From NCBI RefSeq assembly GCF_003254565.1, contig NZ_QJRI01000176.1, positions 124,001 through 188,000 on the forward strand: 64,000 bases of DNA, in the 5' to 3' direction. Shown here piece after piece: positions 1 through 8,246 of this stretch. Position 1 is the stretch's first letter; every line of letters starts with the position of its first letter. This stretch comes from Flavobacterium nitrogenifigens (GTDB lineage Bacteria; Bacteroidota; Bacteroidia; Flavobacteriales; Flavobacteriaceae). Position numbers and translations under genes: made by a program. The notes under the pieces were generated by a model. The model had not been told where the DNA came from. It searched no databases and saw nothing but the letters and a program-made list of their open reading frames with translations.

Positions 1-375
1 TTGCCCCTGTGTCCAGATTTGGACTTCGTCATTGCCCATATCAACAAAATACAAGGCTTGCTTTGGTTTTGCTGTATAATTGAATATCAAATGATTCTGT
101 CCTTTTTTAAACGGAAAAACCAATTTTAATTCTTTATTGGTATTGATAAACATGATTTCATTTTCATTGATTTTTACATTCGAAAATTCCATGTTTTTAG
201 CGTCAAGCGAGATAGTATCACAATCTTTCAATACCTCAAATTGAAAATCAACAGTTCCAGAAATTAGTTTGTCTTTTGGGTTTACAGACAATTGTCCTGA
301 AACCGATTTAAAGTCAACATGTTGTGTTTGCTGCGCAAATAGAAAACTGGTGAATAATAGAAAAATGTATTTCAT
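1..375 (-). CDS. M1 family metallopeptidase, N-terminal part (cut by window edge)
   Basis: The first 375 bases read in reverse as 125 uninterrupted codons starting MKYIFLLFTSFLFAQQ, a short hydrophobic signal peptide ending near residue 16. The body is beta-rich and reaches the edge at WTQGQ, a motif that in flavobacterial M1 (aminopeptidase N-like) zinc peptidases lies before the catalytic domain. Only the N-terminal beta domain is visible; the GAMEN and HExxH motifs would lie beyond the left edge. If the assignment is right the enzyme is exported and trims N-terminal residues from peptides. The family call rests on recalled similarity of this N-terminal region. Confidence 0.6.
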   Translation of the reverse strand, partial: MKYIFLLFTSFLFAQQTQHVDFKSVSGQLSVNPKDKLISGTVDFQFEVLKDCDTISLDAKNMEFSNVKINENEIMFINTNKELKLVFPFKKGQNHLIFNYTAKPKQALYFVDMGNDEVQIWTQGQ

Positions 376-383
376 TGAAAATT

Positions 384-1124
384 TTATTTTAAAGAATCTG
401 TTTCCCAAGATATCGGATTATGTTTTATATAATCATAAATCTTTTCGAACGTTTTGTAATTTCTGACAATATGATCGTGGTAATTCGCCTGCCAAATCGA
501 TTCGACTCCGTTTATTTGTTTAGTCGTAATTGATTTAAAAATAGCAATAAAAGACGAAATAGAATTGGATTTTCGAGATAGTTTAAATGATGATTGATTT
601 TGAATTAAATTTTCATCAGAATCATTTTTTGAATCAGATTGGTTCTGTAGAGACGCACTGCAGTGCGTCTCACGTCCGTATATCGACAAAGATTTTTCCG
701 TAATATTATTTTCCGTTGCGGATATACTGGGCGTAGACGCACTGCAGTGCGTCTCTACGACTTCCTGGGGTGATAAATGCGAATCTACGATATCATTTTC
801 CGCTGTGGACATGCTGGATGTAGACGCACTGCAGTGCGTCTCTACGATATGCTGGGTGTCTTGAATTTCGATTAACAAATGAACATGATTTGGCATGATA
901 ACCCAATTATGAAAGAACCAATTTTTACGAATCTTAATCGATTTTAAAAGTTCTCTTTCAATAATTTTTCCCTTTTCATTTAAAATCATTCTTTCGTCTT
1001 CAATAACACCAAAAATGGACTGTCTGTTTTTAGTAACAATAGTAATAAAATAAACAGCTTCACTAGAATAATCCCAGTTTTGCAATCTATTTGAATCTAT
1101 TTTAAATTTCTCTCTAAATAACAT
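384..1124 (-). CDS. REP-associated tyrosine transposase (RAYT, Y1_Tnp/TnpA_REP family) with internal palindromes
   Basis: 246 residues; RAYTs are usually about 150-190. The N-terminal half carries the HUH-type metal motif PNHVHLLI (His80 and His82). The C-terminal end has the likely catalytic tyrosine in WQANYHDHIVRN (Tyr215). Between them lies a low-complexity insert of about 90 residues in which ETHCSAS occurs three times at 28-29-codon spacing. Each copy is encoded by a palindrome with core GACGCACTGCAGTGCGTC. RAYTs are single-strand nucleases thought to mobilise REP palindromes. The frame stays open through the insert, so the protein may still fold, with the insert as a surface loop. It is divergent from the PP-loop gene and its stop lies 9 bp from the peptidase start. 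Confidence 0.85.
   Translation of the reverse strand: MLFREKFKIDSNRLQNWDYSSEAVYFITIVTKNRQSIFGVIEDERMILNEKGKIIERELLKSIKIRKNWFFHNWVIMPNHVHLLIEIQDTQHIVETHCSASTSSMSTAENDIVDSHLSPQEVVETHCSASTPSISATENNITEKSLSIYGRETHCSASLQNQSDSKNDSDENLIQNQSSFKLSRKSNSISSFIAIFKSITTKQINGVESIWQANYHDHIVRNYKTFEKIYDYIKHNPISWETDSLK
650..671. repeat. REP-like palindrome, copy 1 (inside RAYT gene)
   Basis: A perfect 22-bp inverted repeat with no loop and core GACGCACTGCAGTGCGTC. It lies in frame inside the transposase gene and encodes ETHCSAS on the reverse strand. Confidence 0.85.
735..754. repeat. REP-like palindrome, copy 2 (inside RAYT gene)
   Basis: A perfect 20-bp inverted repeat with the same core as copy 1, 84 bp further on (28 codons, so the frame is kept). 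Its flanks also resemble those of copy 3 (a TTTTCCG...GATAT-like stretch before it and CTCTACGA after it), so a unit longer than the palindrome was duplicated. Confidence 0.85.
822..841. repeat. REP-like palindrome, copy 3 (inside RAYT gene)
   Basis: A perfect 20-bp inverted repeat identical in its core to the other two copies, 87 bp (29 codons) from copy 2. It is followed by CTCTACGATA as in copy 2. Confidence 0.85.
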
Positions 1125-1215
1125 CTTAATTTGGCATGTAAATTCCCAAAGTTACAAAGGTTTCCTTTACAAATAGAACGAATTTTGTAAGTTTACCATA
1201 TAAAACAAATCCATC

Positions 1216-1959
1216 GTGTCTACACCTCAAAAAGCCTTATTTAACTGGAGCAGCGGAAAAGATTCTGCTCTTGCCCTATATAAAACATTGCAAAACAGTG
1301 ATTTTAAAATTGAATATCTGTTGACTAGTGTCAACAAGCAATACCAGCGTATTTCTATGCATGGAATTCGTGTTGAATTATTGCAAGAACAAGCACAAAG
1401 CATCGGAATTCCGTTAAAAATTCTAGAAGTTCCCGAAATGCCAACCATGGAAGTTTACGAAAAAGTGATGACTGAAACTTTAACAGAACTAAAACAAGAT
1501 GGAATAACGCATTCTATTTTTGGAGATATTTTTCTAGAAGATTTACGTCAGTATCGTGAAAATCAATTGGCAAAAATTGGGTTGAAAGGCGTTTTCCCGA
1601 TTTGGAAAATTCCAACCCGGGATTTAATTGAAGAATTTATTTCGCTGGGATTTAAAACAATCGTGGTTTGTGTAAACGAAAAATATTTGGATAAAAGCTT
1701 TGTTGGCCGAATTATCGATCAGGATTTTATAAATGATTTACCCGAAAATGTTGATGTCTGTGGAGAAAATGGCGAATTTCATACTTTTACTTTCGACGGA
1801 CCTATTTTTTCTAAACCTATCGATTTTGAAATTGGTGAAATTGTTTACCGAAAGTATGAAAAGCCTGAGAAACAGGATTCATCAAATACAGCCTGTGATT
1901 CTAATGACGAAACTGCTTTTGATTTTGGTTTTTGGTATTGCGATTTAATCCATAAATAA
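1216..1959 (+). CDS. PP-loop ATP pyrophosphatase, Dph6-like (annotated diphthine--ammonia ligase family)
   Basis: 247 residues beginning at GTG. The N-terminus has a PP-loop, NWSSGKDSALAL (residues 10-21), the ATP-binding signature of adenylating ATP pyrophosphatases. The middle contains IFGDIFLEDLRQYRE and the C-terminal part GENGEFHTFTFDGPIF, both typical of the Dph6 family. In eukaryotes and archaea Dph6 amidates diphthine on elongation factor 2. Bacteria lack diphthamide, so the bacterial substrate is unknown and the name should be read as a family label. GTG is used because the conserved sequence starts at once and no upstream ATG is in frame. The next gene starts on the base after the stop, suggesting co-transcription. 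Confidence 0.8.
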   Translation: MSTPQKALFNWSSGKDSALALYKTLQNSDFKIEYLLTSVNKQYQRISMHGIRVELLQEQAQSIGIPLKILEVPEMPTMEVYEKVMTETLTELKQDGITHSIFGDIFLEDLRQYRENQLAKIGLKGVFPIWKIPTRDLIEEFISLGFKTIVVCVNEKYLDKSFVGRIIDQDFINDLPENVDVCGENGEFHTFTFDGPIFSKPIDFEIGEIVYRKYEKPEKQDSSNTACDSNDETAFDFGFWYCDLIHK

Positions 1960-2340
1960 ATGAAATTTTTCTTTAAATTAGTTTTACTAATCCTAGTTTC
2001 GTTTTCTCTTCAAAGCTGTTTAGTCAGTAGATGCGAGAGACCTCAAATAACAGGATACATTTATGATGCAGAAACGAAACGGTCTATAGAAAACTGTAAA
2101 GTTGGCGAGACTTTCACTCAGTCTAACGGTTATTTTTCGTTAAAAGAAAAACGGTATCGTCAATTTACTTTTTTTGGTTTTGAAGCTCCAACTTTAGCAG
2201 TAAATGAAGCTATAGAAAAAGAAAATTACCAATCTAAAAGCATTAAATTTATGCAACCTTTTGGAGGTGGAATGAAGAAAGGAGCTTTTCATAATGCAGA
2301 CACAATTTACATCAAGAAAACCATTTTAAAAACAAATTGA
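1960..2340 (+). CDS. small lipoprotein with carboxypeptidase-regulatory-like fold
   Basis: 126 residues. A lipoprotein signal peptide ends in the lipobox LQSC (Cys20), so the mature protein should be lipid-anchored in the envelope. The sequence after it, ITGYIYDAETKRSIENCKVGE...TQSNGYFSL, has the pattern of carboxypeptidase-regulatory/CarboxypepD beta-sandwich domains (a G-x-V/I-x-D start, then a conserved turn and a G-Y/F-x-x end). The remaining 60 residues match nothing I recognise. It follows the PP-loop gene with no gap and precedes the HEAGH gene by one base, so the three likely form one transcript. Function unknown. Confidence 0.65.
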   Translation: MKFFFKLVLLILVSFSLQSCLVSRCERPQITGYIYDAETKRSIENCKVGETFTQSNGYFSLKEKRYRQFTFFGFEAPTLAVNEAIEKENYQSKSIKFMQPFGGGMKKGAFHNADTIYIKKTILKTN

Positions 2341-2341
2341 T

Positions 2342-2845
2342 ATGGATTTAAAAGAAAGTGAGGAAGTAAAAAAAGTAGTATTCTTTTTGAAAGAAATCGG
2401 TATTGATATTATCGAAAAAGAGCTTGGAGAAACCTTTCTGCCAGGATTGGATTTAGGTTCTAACTGCATTTATATTGATTACAATAAATTATTATATCCT
2501 GGCGATATTTTGCATGAAGCAGGGCATCTTGCCGTAACTATTCCTGCTGAAAGAAAATTGGTCGGTACAACAGAAATTTCTAAAGATTGGCCGACACAGG
2601 GCGACGAGATAACTGCCATTTTATGGTCTTATGCCGCATTGCATCATTTAGATCTTTCGCCTGAATTTGTATTCCATCCAAATGGATACAAAGGCAATTC
2701 TGAATGGTTCATTTCTAATTTTACGACGGGAAATTACATGGGATTACCTCTCTTAGAATGGATGGGATTATGTCTAGGAAACGAAAAAGCCGAAAAAGAA
2801 CAAAAAATGCCTTTTCCAGCTATGCAAAAATGGATTCGAGATTAA
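2342..2845 (+). CDS. conserved hypothetical protein with HExxH zincin-like motif
   Basis: 167 residues, no signal peptide and no membrane segment. Residues 56-63 read ILHEAGHL, where H58-E59-x-x-H62 matches the zinc-binding HExxH signature of zincin peptidases. A DEIT stretch about 25-30 residues later could supply the third ligand, as in gluzincins, but this is a guess. The gene starts one base after the preceding lipoprotein stop and converges with the next gene, with only 2 bp between the stops. I cannot name a family. A small cytoplasmic metallopeptidase or a protein retaining only its zinc site are both possible. Confidence 0.6.
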   Translation: MDLKESEEVKKVVFFLKEIGIDIIEKELGETFLPGLDLGSNCIYIDYNKLLYPGDILHEAGHLAVTIPAERKLVGTTEISKDWPTQGDEITAILWSYAALHHLDLSPEFVFHPNGYKGNSEWFISNFTTGNYMGLPLLEWMGLCLGNEKAEKEQKMPFPAMQKWIRD

Positions 2846-2847
2846 TA

Positions 2848-3243
2848 TTAAGTCGATTGATCAACCAACGTTTTCAAGAACCATTTGTTCTCTTTTAATT
2901 CAAAGACATAATCAATATAAATTCCGTTATCAAGGCCGCGTTGTTCAAGAGTGGCTTTGTTTTTCTTTACTAATAATGTGCGTTTTAAATACTTCTCATC
3001 AGATTTATTGTTGAGATGAAGAACTTTATATCCTTCTTTTGCCATTGTATAATCTGATAATTCAAAATCGTCATTGTTCGCTTTGTATTTTAAAGGAAAA
3101 ATAACTCTACTGATTTGAAATTTAGTATCTGAATTGAACTTCTTAAAAAATTCATTAAAATCTTCTGAAGTCGCTTTTGAGGTTTGAGCCAAGGCCACTG
3201 AGCTTAACCCTAAAAGGAACATTATAAAAAAGCATTTTTTCAT
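2848..3243 (-). CDS. exported protein, probable DUF4348 family
   Basis: 131 residues with a clean N-terminal signal peptide ending ALAQ (about residue 20). The mature part begins EDFNEFFKKFNSDTKFQISRVIFPLKY. This FF-x-x-F...FQ-x-SR-x-x-FPL pattern recalls the Bacteroidota-specific DUF4348 family of secreted proteins of unknown function. No catalytic motif is visible. Its ATG overlaps the TAA of the upstream DUF1697 gene (TAATG), so translation is probably coupled and the two genes share a transcript. The family assignment is from memory and moderate. Confidence 0.6.
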   Translation of the reverse strand: MKKCFFIMFLLGLSSVALAQTSKATSEDFNEFFKKFNSDTKFQISRVIFPLKYKANNDDFELSDYTMAKEGYKVLHLNNKSDEKYLKRTLLVKKNKATLEQRGLDNGIYIDYVFELKENKWFLKTLVDQST

Positions 3244-3782
3244 TATTCATTATACATTTTAAGCAAGTTGGTAACCGTATTCCAGTTTCGAATTGTTGCT
3301 GTTACATTTAATTTTTTCTCAATATATTTTTGGTCAAAACGCGTTTTTCCGGCACCAATATCATATTTTATAAAAATTCTATTTTCATCAATGCTAGCTT
3401 CATCTGGTTTGAACTGGCTAATTTTCAAATCGTTTATACTTTCTTTTTTTAATGTCGTTGAAACGAAAGCCACATAGAGCTTTTTCGTATCGATATCCTT
3501 CTCTTTCAAGAATGGATTATTGGCAAAACACGATTCCAAGTTTTCTTTGGTAATCATCACGACAGGAACTTCGTGACCGAAAACTTTAAAGATTTCCTGT
3601 TTGATCATAAAACCAACTTTCGAAGCATCTTCTTCACTATCCACAAAAACATTCCCAGATTGCAGATAGGTTCTTATATTTTGAAAACCAAGATTTTCCA
3701 GCATTGCTTTCAAAGCTTCCATTTTCATCATATTATGCCCAGAAACATTGATTCCGCGTAAAAGCGCTAAATGTGTTTTCAT
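3243..3782 (-). CDS. DUF1697 domain-containing protein
   Basis: 179 residues, the usual length for DUF1697. The start, THLALLRGINVSGHNMMKM, and the later NIRTYLQSGNVFVDS are hallmark segments of this family, as is the C-terminal ATIRNWNTVTNLLKM. The fold is known but the biochemical function is not. The protein is cytoplasmic, with no signal or membrane segment. It is the first gene of a two-gene minus-strand unit with the DUF4348-type gene, overlapping by one base. Confidence 0.85.
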   Translation of the reverse strand: MKTHLALLRGINVSGHNMMKMEALKAMLENLGFQNIRTYLQSGNVFVDSEEDASKVGFMIKQEIFKVFGHEVPVVMITKENLESCFANNPFLKEKDIDTKKLYVAFVSTTLKKESINDLKISQFKPDEASIDENRIFIKYDIGAGKTRFDQKYIEKKLNVTATIRNWNTVTNLLKMYNE

Positions 3783-3812
3783 TTTTTCTAATTTTTTTCA
3801 AAGATAAAAACA

Positions 3813-5579
3813 CTATTCATCTTCTTCACTGATTTCAATGCCAAACTTTACTAAAAAGTCGTTAAACTTTTCTTTATATTTTCTTTGCGCCTCTTCTACA
3901 ATTTCATCTGCTTCTTCGTTGGTTTCTACTGCATTGAGATTAAATTCTTCTTTTACCCATTCACGAAATTCTTCCCTATTTTCGCTTTCTTCATAATATT
4001 CTTCGTCTTGATAAAAATAAGCTTTATCAAAATCAACTGAAATTTCGGTGTCCAAAGTCAGAAGCTGAATTAATTTTTGAGTGTTTTCTGCTACGACGTG
4101 AACTCCGCCTTCATCTCCAAAAACAACTATAGGGCAATTGTTCAAATCATTATCGATAATCCAATACGCATAAGAGCTTCCTGAACCGTTTGCACCTGCA
4201 AATTCGATAAAACTATTATAAAATTCTTTTTCTTCAGACCATGTTTTTATACCTGTTTTATCATCAGTTATGGTAAGTCCAAAACATTCCGAATACGTTT
4301 CTACTCCATACTCCTGCTCAAATTCATACAATTTCACCAAATCTTCTGGTAGTTTGTAATTACCAAATTGAGAAGCATATTCTTCCAATGAAAACCTATT
4401 ACTATAATCGGCATATTCTGTCTCATCTTCTTCGTCATCCTCCTCAACAACTTCAGCCGTCAATATTTCAAAAGTTTTCATGACAGCATTTTTTACGCAG
4501 AAAAATTCAATACCTGGAGCGTTTTCGTCATTCATCCATTGGTATTTCGGATCTCCATTTTCATCTAGATATTCCAAAATAATCATGATTTCTTGATCTT
4601 CATGACACCATAAAGCACGCATTCTGATATTAAAACCATTTGAAATTTCTTCTGAAATCTGACTGTATTTCTTCCCTTCATAATCAAAAGGAATAAACAA
4701 ATAAGTTGTTCCTGAGATATGTCTAACGATTTTTCCGTTTTCTTTTAGCTCTTCGGTTTCAGACAAAACTTCGACCATATTAATAAACTGATTTCGAAAA
4801 TCAGCATACATATATTTCTCCTTTTTGTCGTAATCTAAGATTGAAAGTCCTTCTTTAAAAACATCTAAATAATTATTCCCTAATATTTCTTCGTTATAAT
4901 CTGAATTTTCGATAAAAGAATCTTCAACAATATCAGACAGTTTATGGGTTGAAGGCAGATAGTTCTCAACAGTTATGATAGATCCGTCAGTATCTTGTAC
5001 ATTACTGCAAATCAAAACATCAGGTCTATTGGCGCTAATAATTGCTTGAACATCTGTAAAACGTTCAAAATGAAACAGCATATCGTCGCTATAAATAAGC
5101 CATGCCGTAAGATCTCCTTTTACAAAAAGTTCTCCGTGATTGTATTCGCCTGCAAGTGTGTCGCATTGTAGACCACCGCCTAAATAATGAACACTTCCGA
5201 ACAAATTAATATTAACCGTTGTTGTTTTTCCTAAAACGATTAAAGCAGGAGAATTATCAGTATCATAAGAACTGATGAGCTTTGAAACTGTTAGATTTCC
5301 TTTAAAAATAAAACCTAAAATGAAAATATCAGGATGTTCTTCGGTGCTGAAATCCATCTCAAACAAATCCATTTCGACATCATTTTCTGCCAAAAGAAAT
5401 ATTGGGTTTTCTTCATAATCAGGAAAACGCCAAGTATCTTCAAAAACATTATAAATTTTCTGATTGTTAAAATCGGTAAGATCTCCAATGATATTATGAG
5501 CTTCGTGTCGGTTAATTACCTTAAAAGTAATTCCAGAAAATACCATTGTTTCAAAAGGAACTTTTTCTTCTTTAATCAT
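3813..5579 (-). CDS. large acidic hypothetical protein, possible SUKH (SMI1/KNR4)-like C-terminal region
   Basis: 588 residues, strongly acidic, no signal peptide. Residues about 75-165 run as short beta strands with small residues (GNLTVSKLI, LIVLGKTTTVNINLF, GELFVKGDLTAWLIYSDD), suggesting a beta-solenoid. After an acidic linker (EEDDEEDE near 380), residues about 400-505 (LPEDLVKLYEFEQEYG...IVVFGDEGGVHVVAENTQKLIQLL) resemble the SMI1/KNR4 (SUKH) fold, which is common in immunity proteins. The tail is a charged helix. SUKH membership is tentative. The gene stands alone, divergent from recG, and no toxin partner is adjacent. Confidence 0.5.
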   Translation of the reverse strand: MIKEEKVPFETMVFSGITFKVINRHEAHNIIGDLTDFNNQKIYNVFEDTWRFPDYEENPIFLLAENDVEMDLFEMDFSTEEHPDIFILGFIFKGNLTVSKLISSYDTDNSPALIVLGKTTTVNINLFGSVHYLGGGLQCDTLAGEYNHGELFVKGDLTAWLIYSDDMLFHFERFTDVQAIISANRPDVLICSNVQDTDGSIITVENYLPSTHKLSDIVEDSFIENSDYNEEILGNNYLDVFKEGLSILDYDKKEKYMYADFRNQFINMVEVLSETEELKENGKIVRHISGTTYLFIPFDYEGKKYSQISEEISNGFNIRMRALWCHEDQEIMIILEYLDENGDPKYQWMNDENAPGIEFFCVKNAVMKTFEILTAEVVEEDDEEDETEYADYSNRFSLEEYASQFGNYKLPEDLVKLYEFEQEYGVETYSECFGLTITDDKTGIKTWSEEKEFYNSFIEFAGANGSGSSYAYWIIDNDLNNCPIVVFGDEGGVHVVAENTQKLIQLLTLDTEISVDFDKAYFYQDEEYYEESENREEFREWVKEEFNLNAVETNEEADEIVEEAQRKYKEKFNDFLVKFGIEISEEDE

Positions 5580-5830
5580 AACGGTGGCTTATATTAAACA
5601 GTAAAACAAATCTAGCAATTATCTTTATTTAATAAATAATACTAGTAGTAAAATAAAATCGCTTCAATGCAAGATCTAATCAAATCATTTTAAGCACTAT
5701 AATTTAAATCAAAACCGCACTTTATGTCCTGATTTTAACGCATAATTCATTTTCAAAATTCCCAATTAAGATATATCTTCGCTTTTCAATAAAATTCCAA
5801 TAGAATAAATTCTAAATTCCAATTCTTCAA

Positions 5831-5860
5831 ATCTAAAATCAGCAATCTAAAATCTAGAAT
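5831..5860. repeat. low-complexity tandem repeat just upstream of recG
   Basis: The word ATCTAAAATC recurs with small changes (ATCTAAAATC-AGCA-ATCTAAAATCTAG), ending a few bases before the recG start. A nearly identical array occurs before the RND permease at 12410-12442. A -7-like TATCTTCG lies at 5774-5781, which would place this array in the recG leader. Confidence 0.6.
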
Positions 5861-5866
5861 AATTTA

Positions 5867-7975
5867 ATGTCTAATAATCTTTTTGAAACTCCAATTGAAT
5901 ACTTAAAAGGTGTTGGCCCAAGCCGTGGACAGCTGCTTCGCAAGGAATTGGGCATTCATAAATATGGAGATTTAGTCAACCTTTTTCCGAATCGATACAT
6001 TGACAGAACGCGTTATTATAAGATTAATGAATTGCAGAATACGGGTTCTGAAGTTCAGATTATCGGCAAAATAATCAACATTAAAACGGTTGAATTTGCT
6101 AAAAACAAAAAGCGCCTTGTGGCTAGTTTTGTTGATGATACAGGACAAATTGATTTGAACTGGTTTCAAGGACATAAATGGATTCGCGAAAGTTTAAAAC
6201 TCAATGAGCCTTTAGTAATTTTTGGAAAATGTTCGTTGTACGGAAGCCAGTTCAGTATGGCACATCCCGAAATTGAATTATTAAGCGAACATGAAAGAAG
6301 CTTACGTTCTGCCATGCAGCCTGTTTACCCATCTACAGAAGCTTTGGCGAATAAAGGCATTTCTAACCGAACGATTAATAAATTAATGGAACAGCTTTTT
6401 TTGGAAACACAAGCGTTGTTTACTGAAACTTTTCCTCCTTTTTTAATCGAAGAACTAAAGCTGATTCCGAAACGTGCCGCTTTATTCAACATTCATTTTC
6501 CGAAAAGTGCTGCCATTTTAGCGAAAGCGCAATTTAGACTAAAGTTTGAAGAATTGTTCTTTATTCAGCTGCAATTAATCACTAAAAATCTAATTCGAAA
6601 ACATAAAATTAAAGGACATCCATTTGACAAAGTGGGCGAACTTTTTAATGAATTCTACAAAAACCATCTTCCTTTTGATTTAACAAATGCTCAAAAAAGA
6701 GTAATCAAAGAAATCAGAACCGATATGGGAAGCAACGCCCAAATGAATCGTCTGCTTCAAGGTGATGTGGGTTCTGGAAAAACAATTGTGGCTTTTATGA
6801 GCATGCTTTTGGCTATTGATAATGGCTTTCAGGCTTGTTTGATGGCGCCAACGGAAATCTTGGCCAATCAGCATTTTCTGGGTTTATCTGAATTTGCTAA
6901 AACCTTAAATATCAACATTCGAATATTAACGGGTTCTACTAAAACTTCTGAAAGAAAAATTATTCATGAAGAATTAGAAAGCGGAGAACTTAAAATTCTT
7001 ATTGGAACGCACGCTTTACTGGAAGATAAAGTGCAGTTTCAGAATTTAGGTTTGGCTGTAATTGATGAACAGCATCGTTTTGGTGTAGAGCAAAGATCTA
7101 AATTGTGGAAGAAAAATGATATTCCGCCACACGTTTTAGTGATGACCGCCACTCCTATTCCGAGAACATTGGCAATGAGTTTGTATGGCGATTTGGATAT
7201 TTCAGTTATTGATGAATTGCCTCCTGGAAGAAAACCTATTCAAACTGTGCATCGTTATGACTCTAATCGTTTGAAAGTATGGAAATTCCTTCGTGATGAA
7301 ATTGCAAAAGGTAGACAGATTTATATAGTCTATCCGTTGATTCAAGAATCAGAAAAAATGGATTATAAAGATTTAATGGACGGTTACGAAAGTATTTCTC
7401 GTGATTTTCCGCTTCCTCAATATTCTATTTCTATTCTTCACGGAAAAATGAAACCTGCAGATAAAGATTCCGAAATGAAGCGTTTCTCTGAAGGGAAAAC
7501 CGATATTATGGTTGCCACAACTGTAATTGAAGTTGGTGTAAACGTGCCAAACGCCAGTGTAATGATTATAGAAAGTGCCGAAAGATTTGGACTTTCGCAA
7601 TTGCATCAGCTACGCGGACGTGTGGGGCGTGGTGCCGAACAAAGTTATTGCATTTTAATGACGGGACATAAATTAAGTTCTGACAGCAAAACCAGAATGG
7701 AAACCATGGTACAAACCAATGATGGTTTTGAAATTGCCGAAGTTGACCTTAAACTACGTGGTCCAGGCGACTTAATGGGAACACAGCAAAGTGGTGTTTT
7801 AAACCTGCAAATTGCAGATATTGTAAAAGACAGGGAAATTTTATCTTTAGCAAGAAATTACGCCATGAAAATCTTAAAAGAAGACTCAGCTCTCCAAAAA
7901 CCTGAGCATGCCATCTTAAGAAATATCTTCATAGAGTTGACTAAGAAAAAGAATATTTGGAATTATATTAGCTAA
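5867..7975 (+). CDS. recG: ATP-dependent DNA helicase RecG
   Basis: 702 residues, full length for RecG. The N-terminal wedge/OB-fold region (about 1-260) opens with PIEYLKGVGPSRGQLLRKELG. The helicase core has Walker A GDVGSGKT at about residue 299, a DEQH-box IDEQHRFG near residue 400, the MTATPIPRTLAMSL motif, and the C-terminal helicase segment ending HQLRGRVGRG. RecG remodels stalled forks and branch-migrates Holliday junctions, acting in the cytoplasm. The ATG at 5867 follows an AT-rich leader with a short repeat. A strong bidirectional hairpin follows at 8039-8076. Confidence 0.97.
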   Translation: MSNNLFETPIEYLKGVGPSRGQLLRKELGIHKYGDLVNLFPNRYIDRTRYYKINELQNTGSEVQIIGKIINIKTVEFAKNKKRLVASFVDDTGQIDLNWFQGHKWIRESLKLNEPLVIFGKCSLYGSQFSMAHPEIELLSEHERSLRSAMQPVYPSTEALANKGISNRTINKLMEQLFLETQALFTETFPPFLIEELKLIPKRAALFNIHFPKSAAILAKAQFRLKFEELFFIQLQLITKNLIRKHKIKGHPFDKVGELFNEFYKNHLPFDLTNAQKRVIKEIRTDMGSNAQMNRLLQGDVGSGKTIVAFMSMLLAIDNGFQACLMAPTEILANQHFLGLSEFAKTLNINIRILTGSTKTSERKIIHEELESGELKILIGTHALLEDKVQFQNLGLAVIDEQHRFGVEQRSKLWKKNDIPPHVLVMTATPIPRTLAMSLYGDLDISVIDELPPGRKPIQTVHRYDSNRLKVWKFLRDEIAKGRQIYIVYPLIQESEKMDYKDLMDGYESISRDFPLPQYSISILHGKMKPADKDSEMKRFSEGKTDIMVATTVIEVGVNVPNASVMIIESAERFGLSQLHQLRGRVGRGAEQSYCILMTGHKLSSDSKTRMETMVQTNDGFEIAEVDLKLRGPGDLMGTQQSGVLNLQIADIVKDREILSLARNYAMKILKEDSALQKPEHAILRNIFIELTKKKNIWNYIS

Positions 7976-8140
7976 CTAAGACGCTAAGCTTCTAAGCTAC
8001 TAAGTTTTATATGCTAGCCTCTTATATTCAATACTAAAAAAACTCAAAGATTTTAAGTTTAAAATCTTTGAGTTTTAAAACCTTAGCAACTTAGTGGCTT
8101 AGAAACTTAGTATCTTAGAAGCTTAGAAGCTTAGAAGCTT
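7976..8140. repeat. CTTAGAAG-type low-complexity repeats between convergent genes
   Basis: The intergenic stretch after recG is built from variants of the words CTAAG/CTTAG. On the left are CTAAGACGCTAAGCTTCTAAGCT-like units, and on the right is an 8-bp tandem repeat, CTTAGAAG, about 3.4 copies at 8114-8140. The two halves are roughly inverted relative to each other around the hairpin at 8039-8076, so the whole region could fold as one long imperfect hairpin. Confidence 0.7.
8039..8076. terminator. bidirectional terminator hairpin after recG
   Basis: An 18-bp perfect stem (AAAACTCAAAGATTTTAA / its complement) with a 2-nt loop. It is A-rich on the left and T-rich on the right, so it can act on both strands. 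It separates recG from the convergent PAS gene. Confidence 0.8.
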
Positions 8141-8246
8141 AAAAAAAAACTCCATTGCGCCATATTCATTCAGGTGATTTAGTTTTGCTGGGGGACAAAT
8201 TTAAAGAGGTGAATATTGTATTAGACACAATGAAGTATATAGTTGA

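Noticed and set aside
269..466. Open frame of 65 codons on the plus strand
   Set aside because: It lies across the peptidase start and RAYT end on the opposite strand, with no motif and a Phe/Asn-rich composition; a shadow frame.
650..841. CRISPR-like array at the three palindromes
   Set aside because: Only three units, the intervening parts are themselves similar, and everything lies in a protein frame; no cas genes. It is a REP-type repeat.
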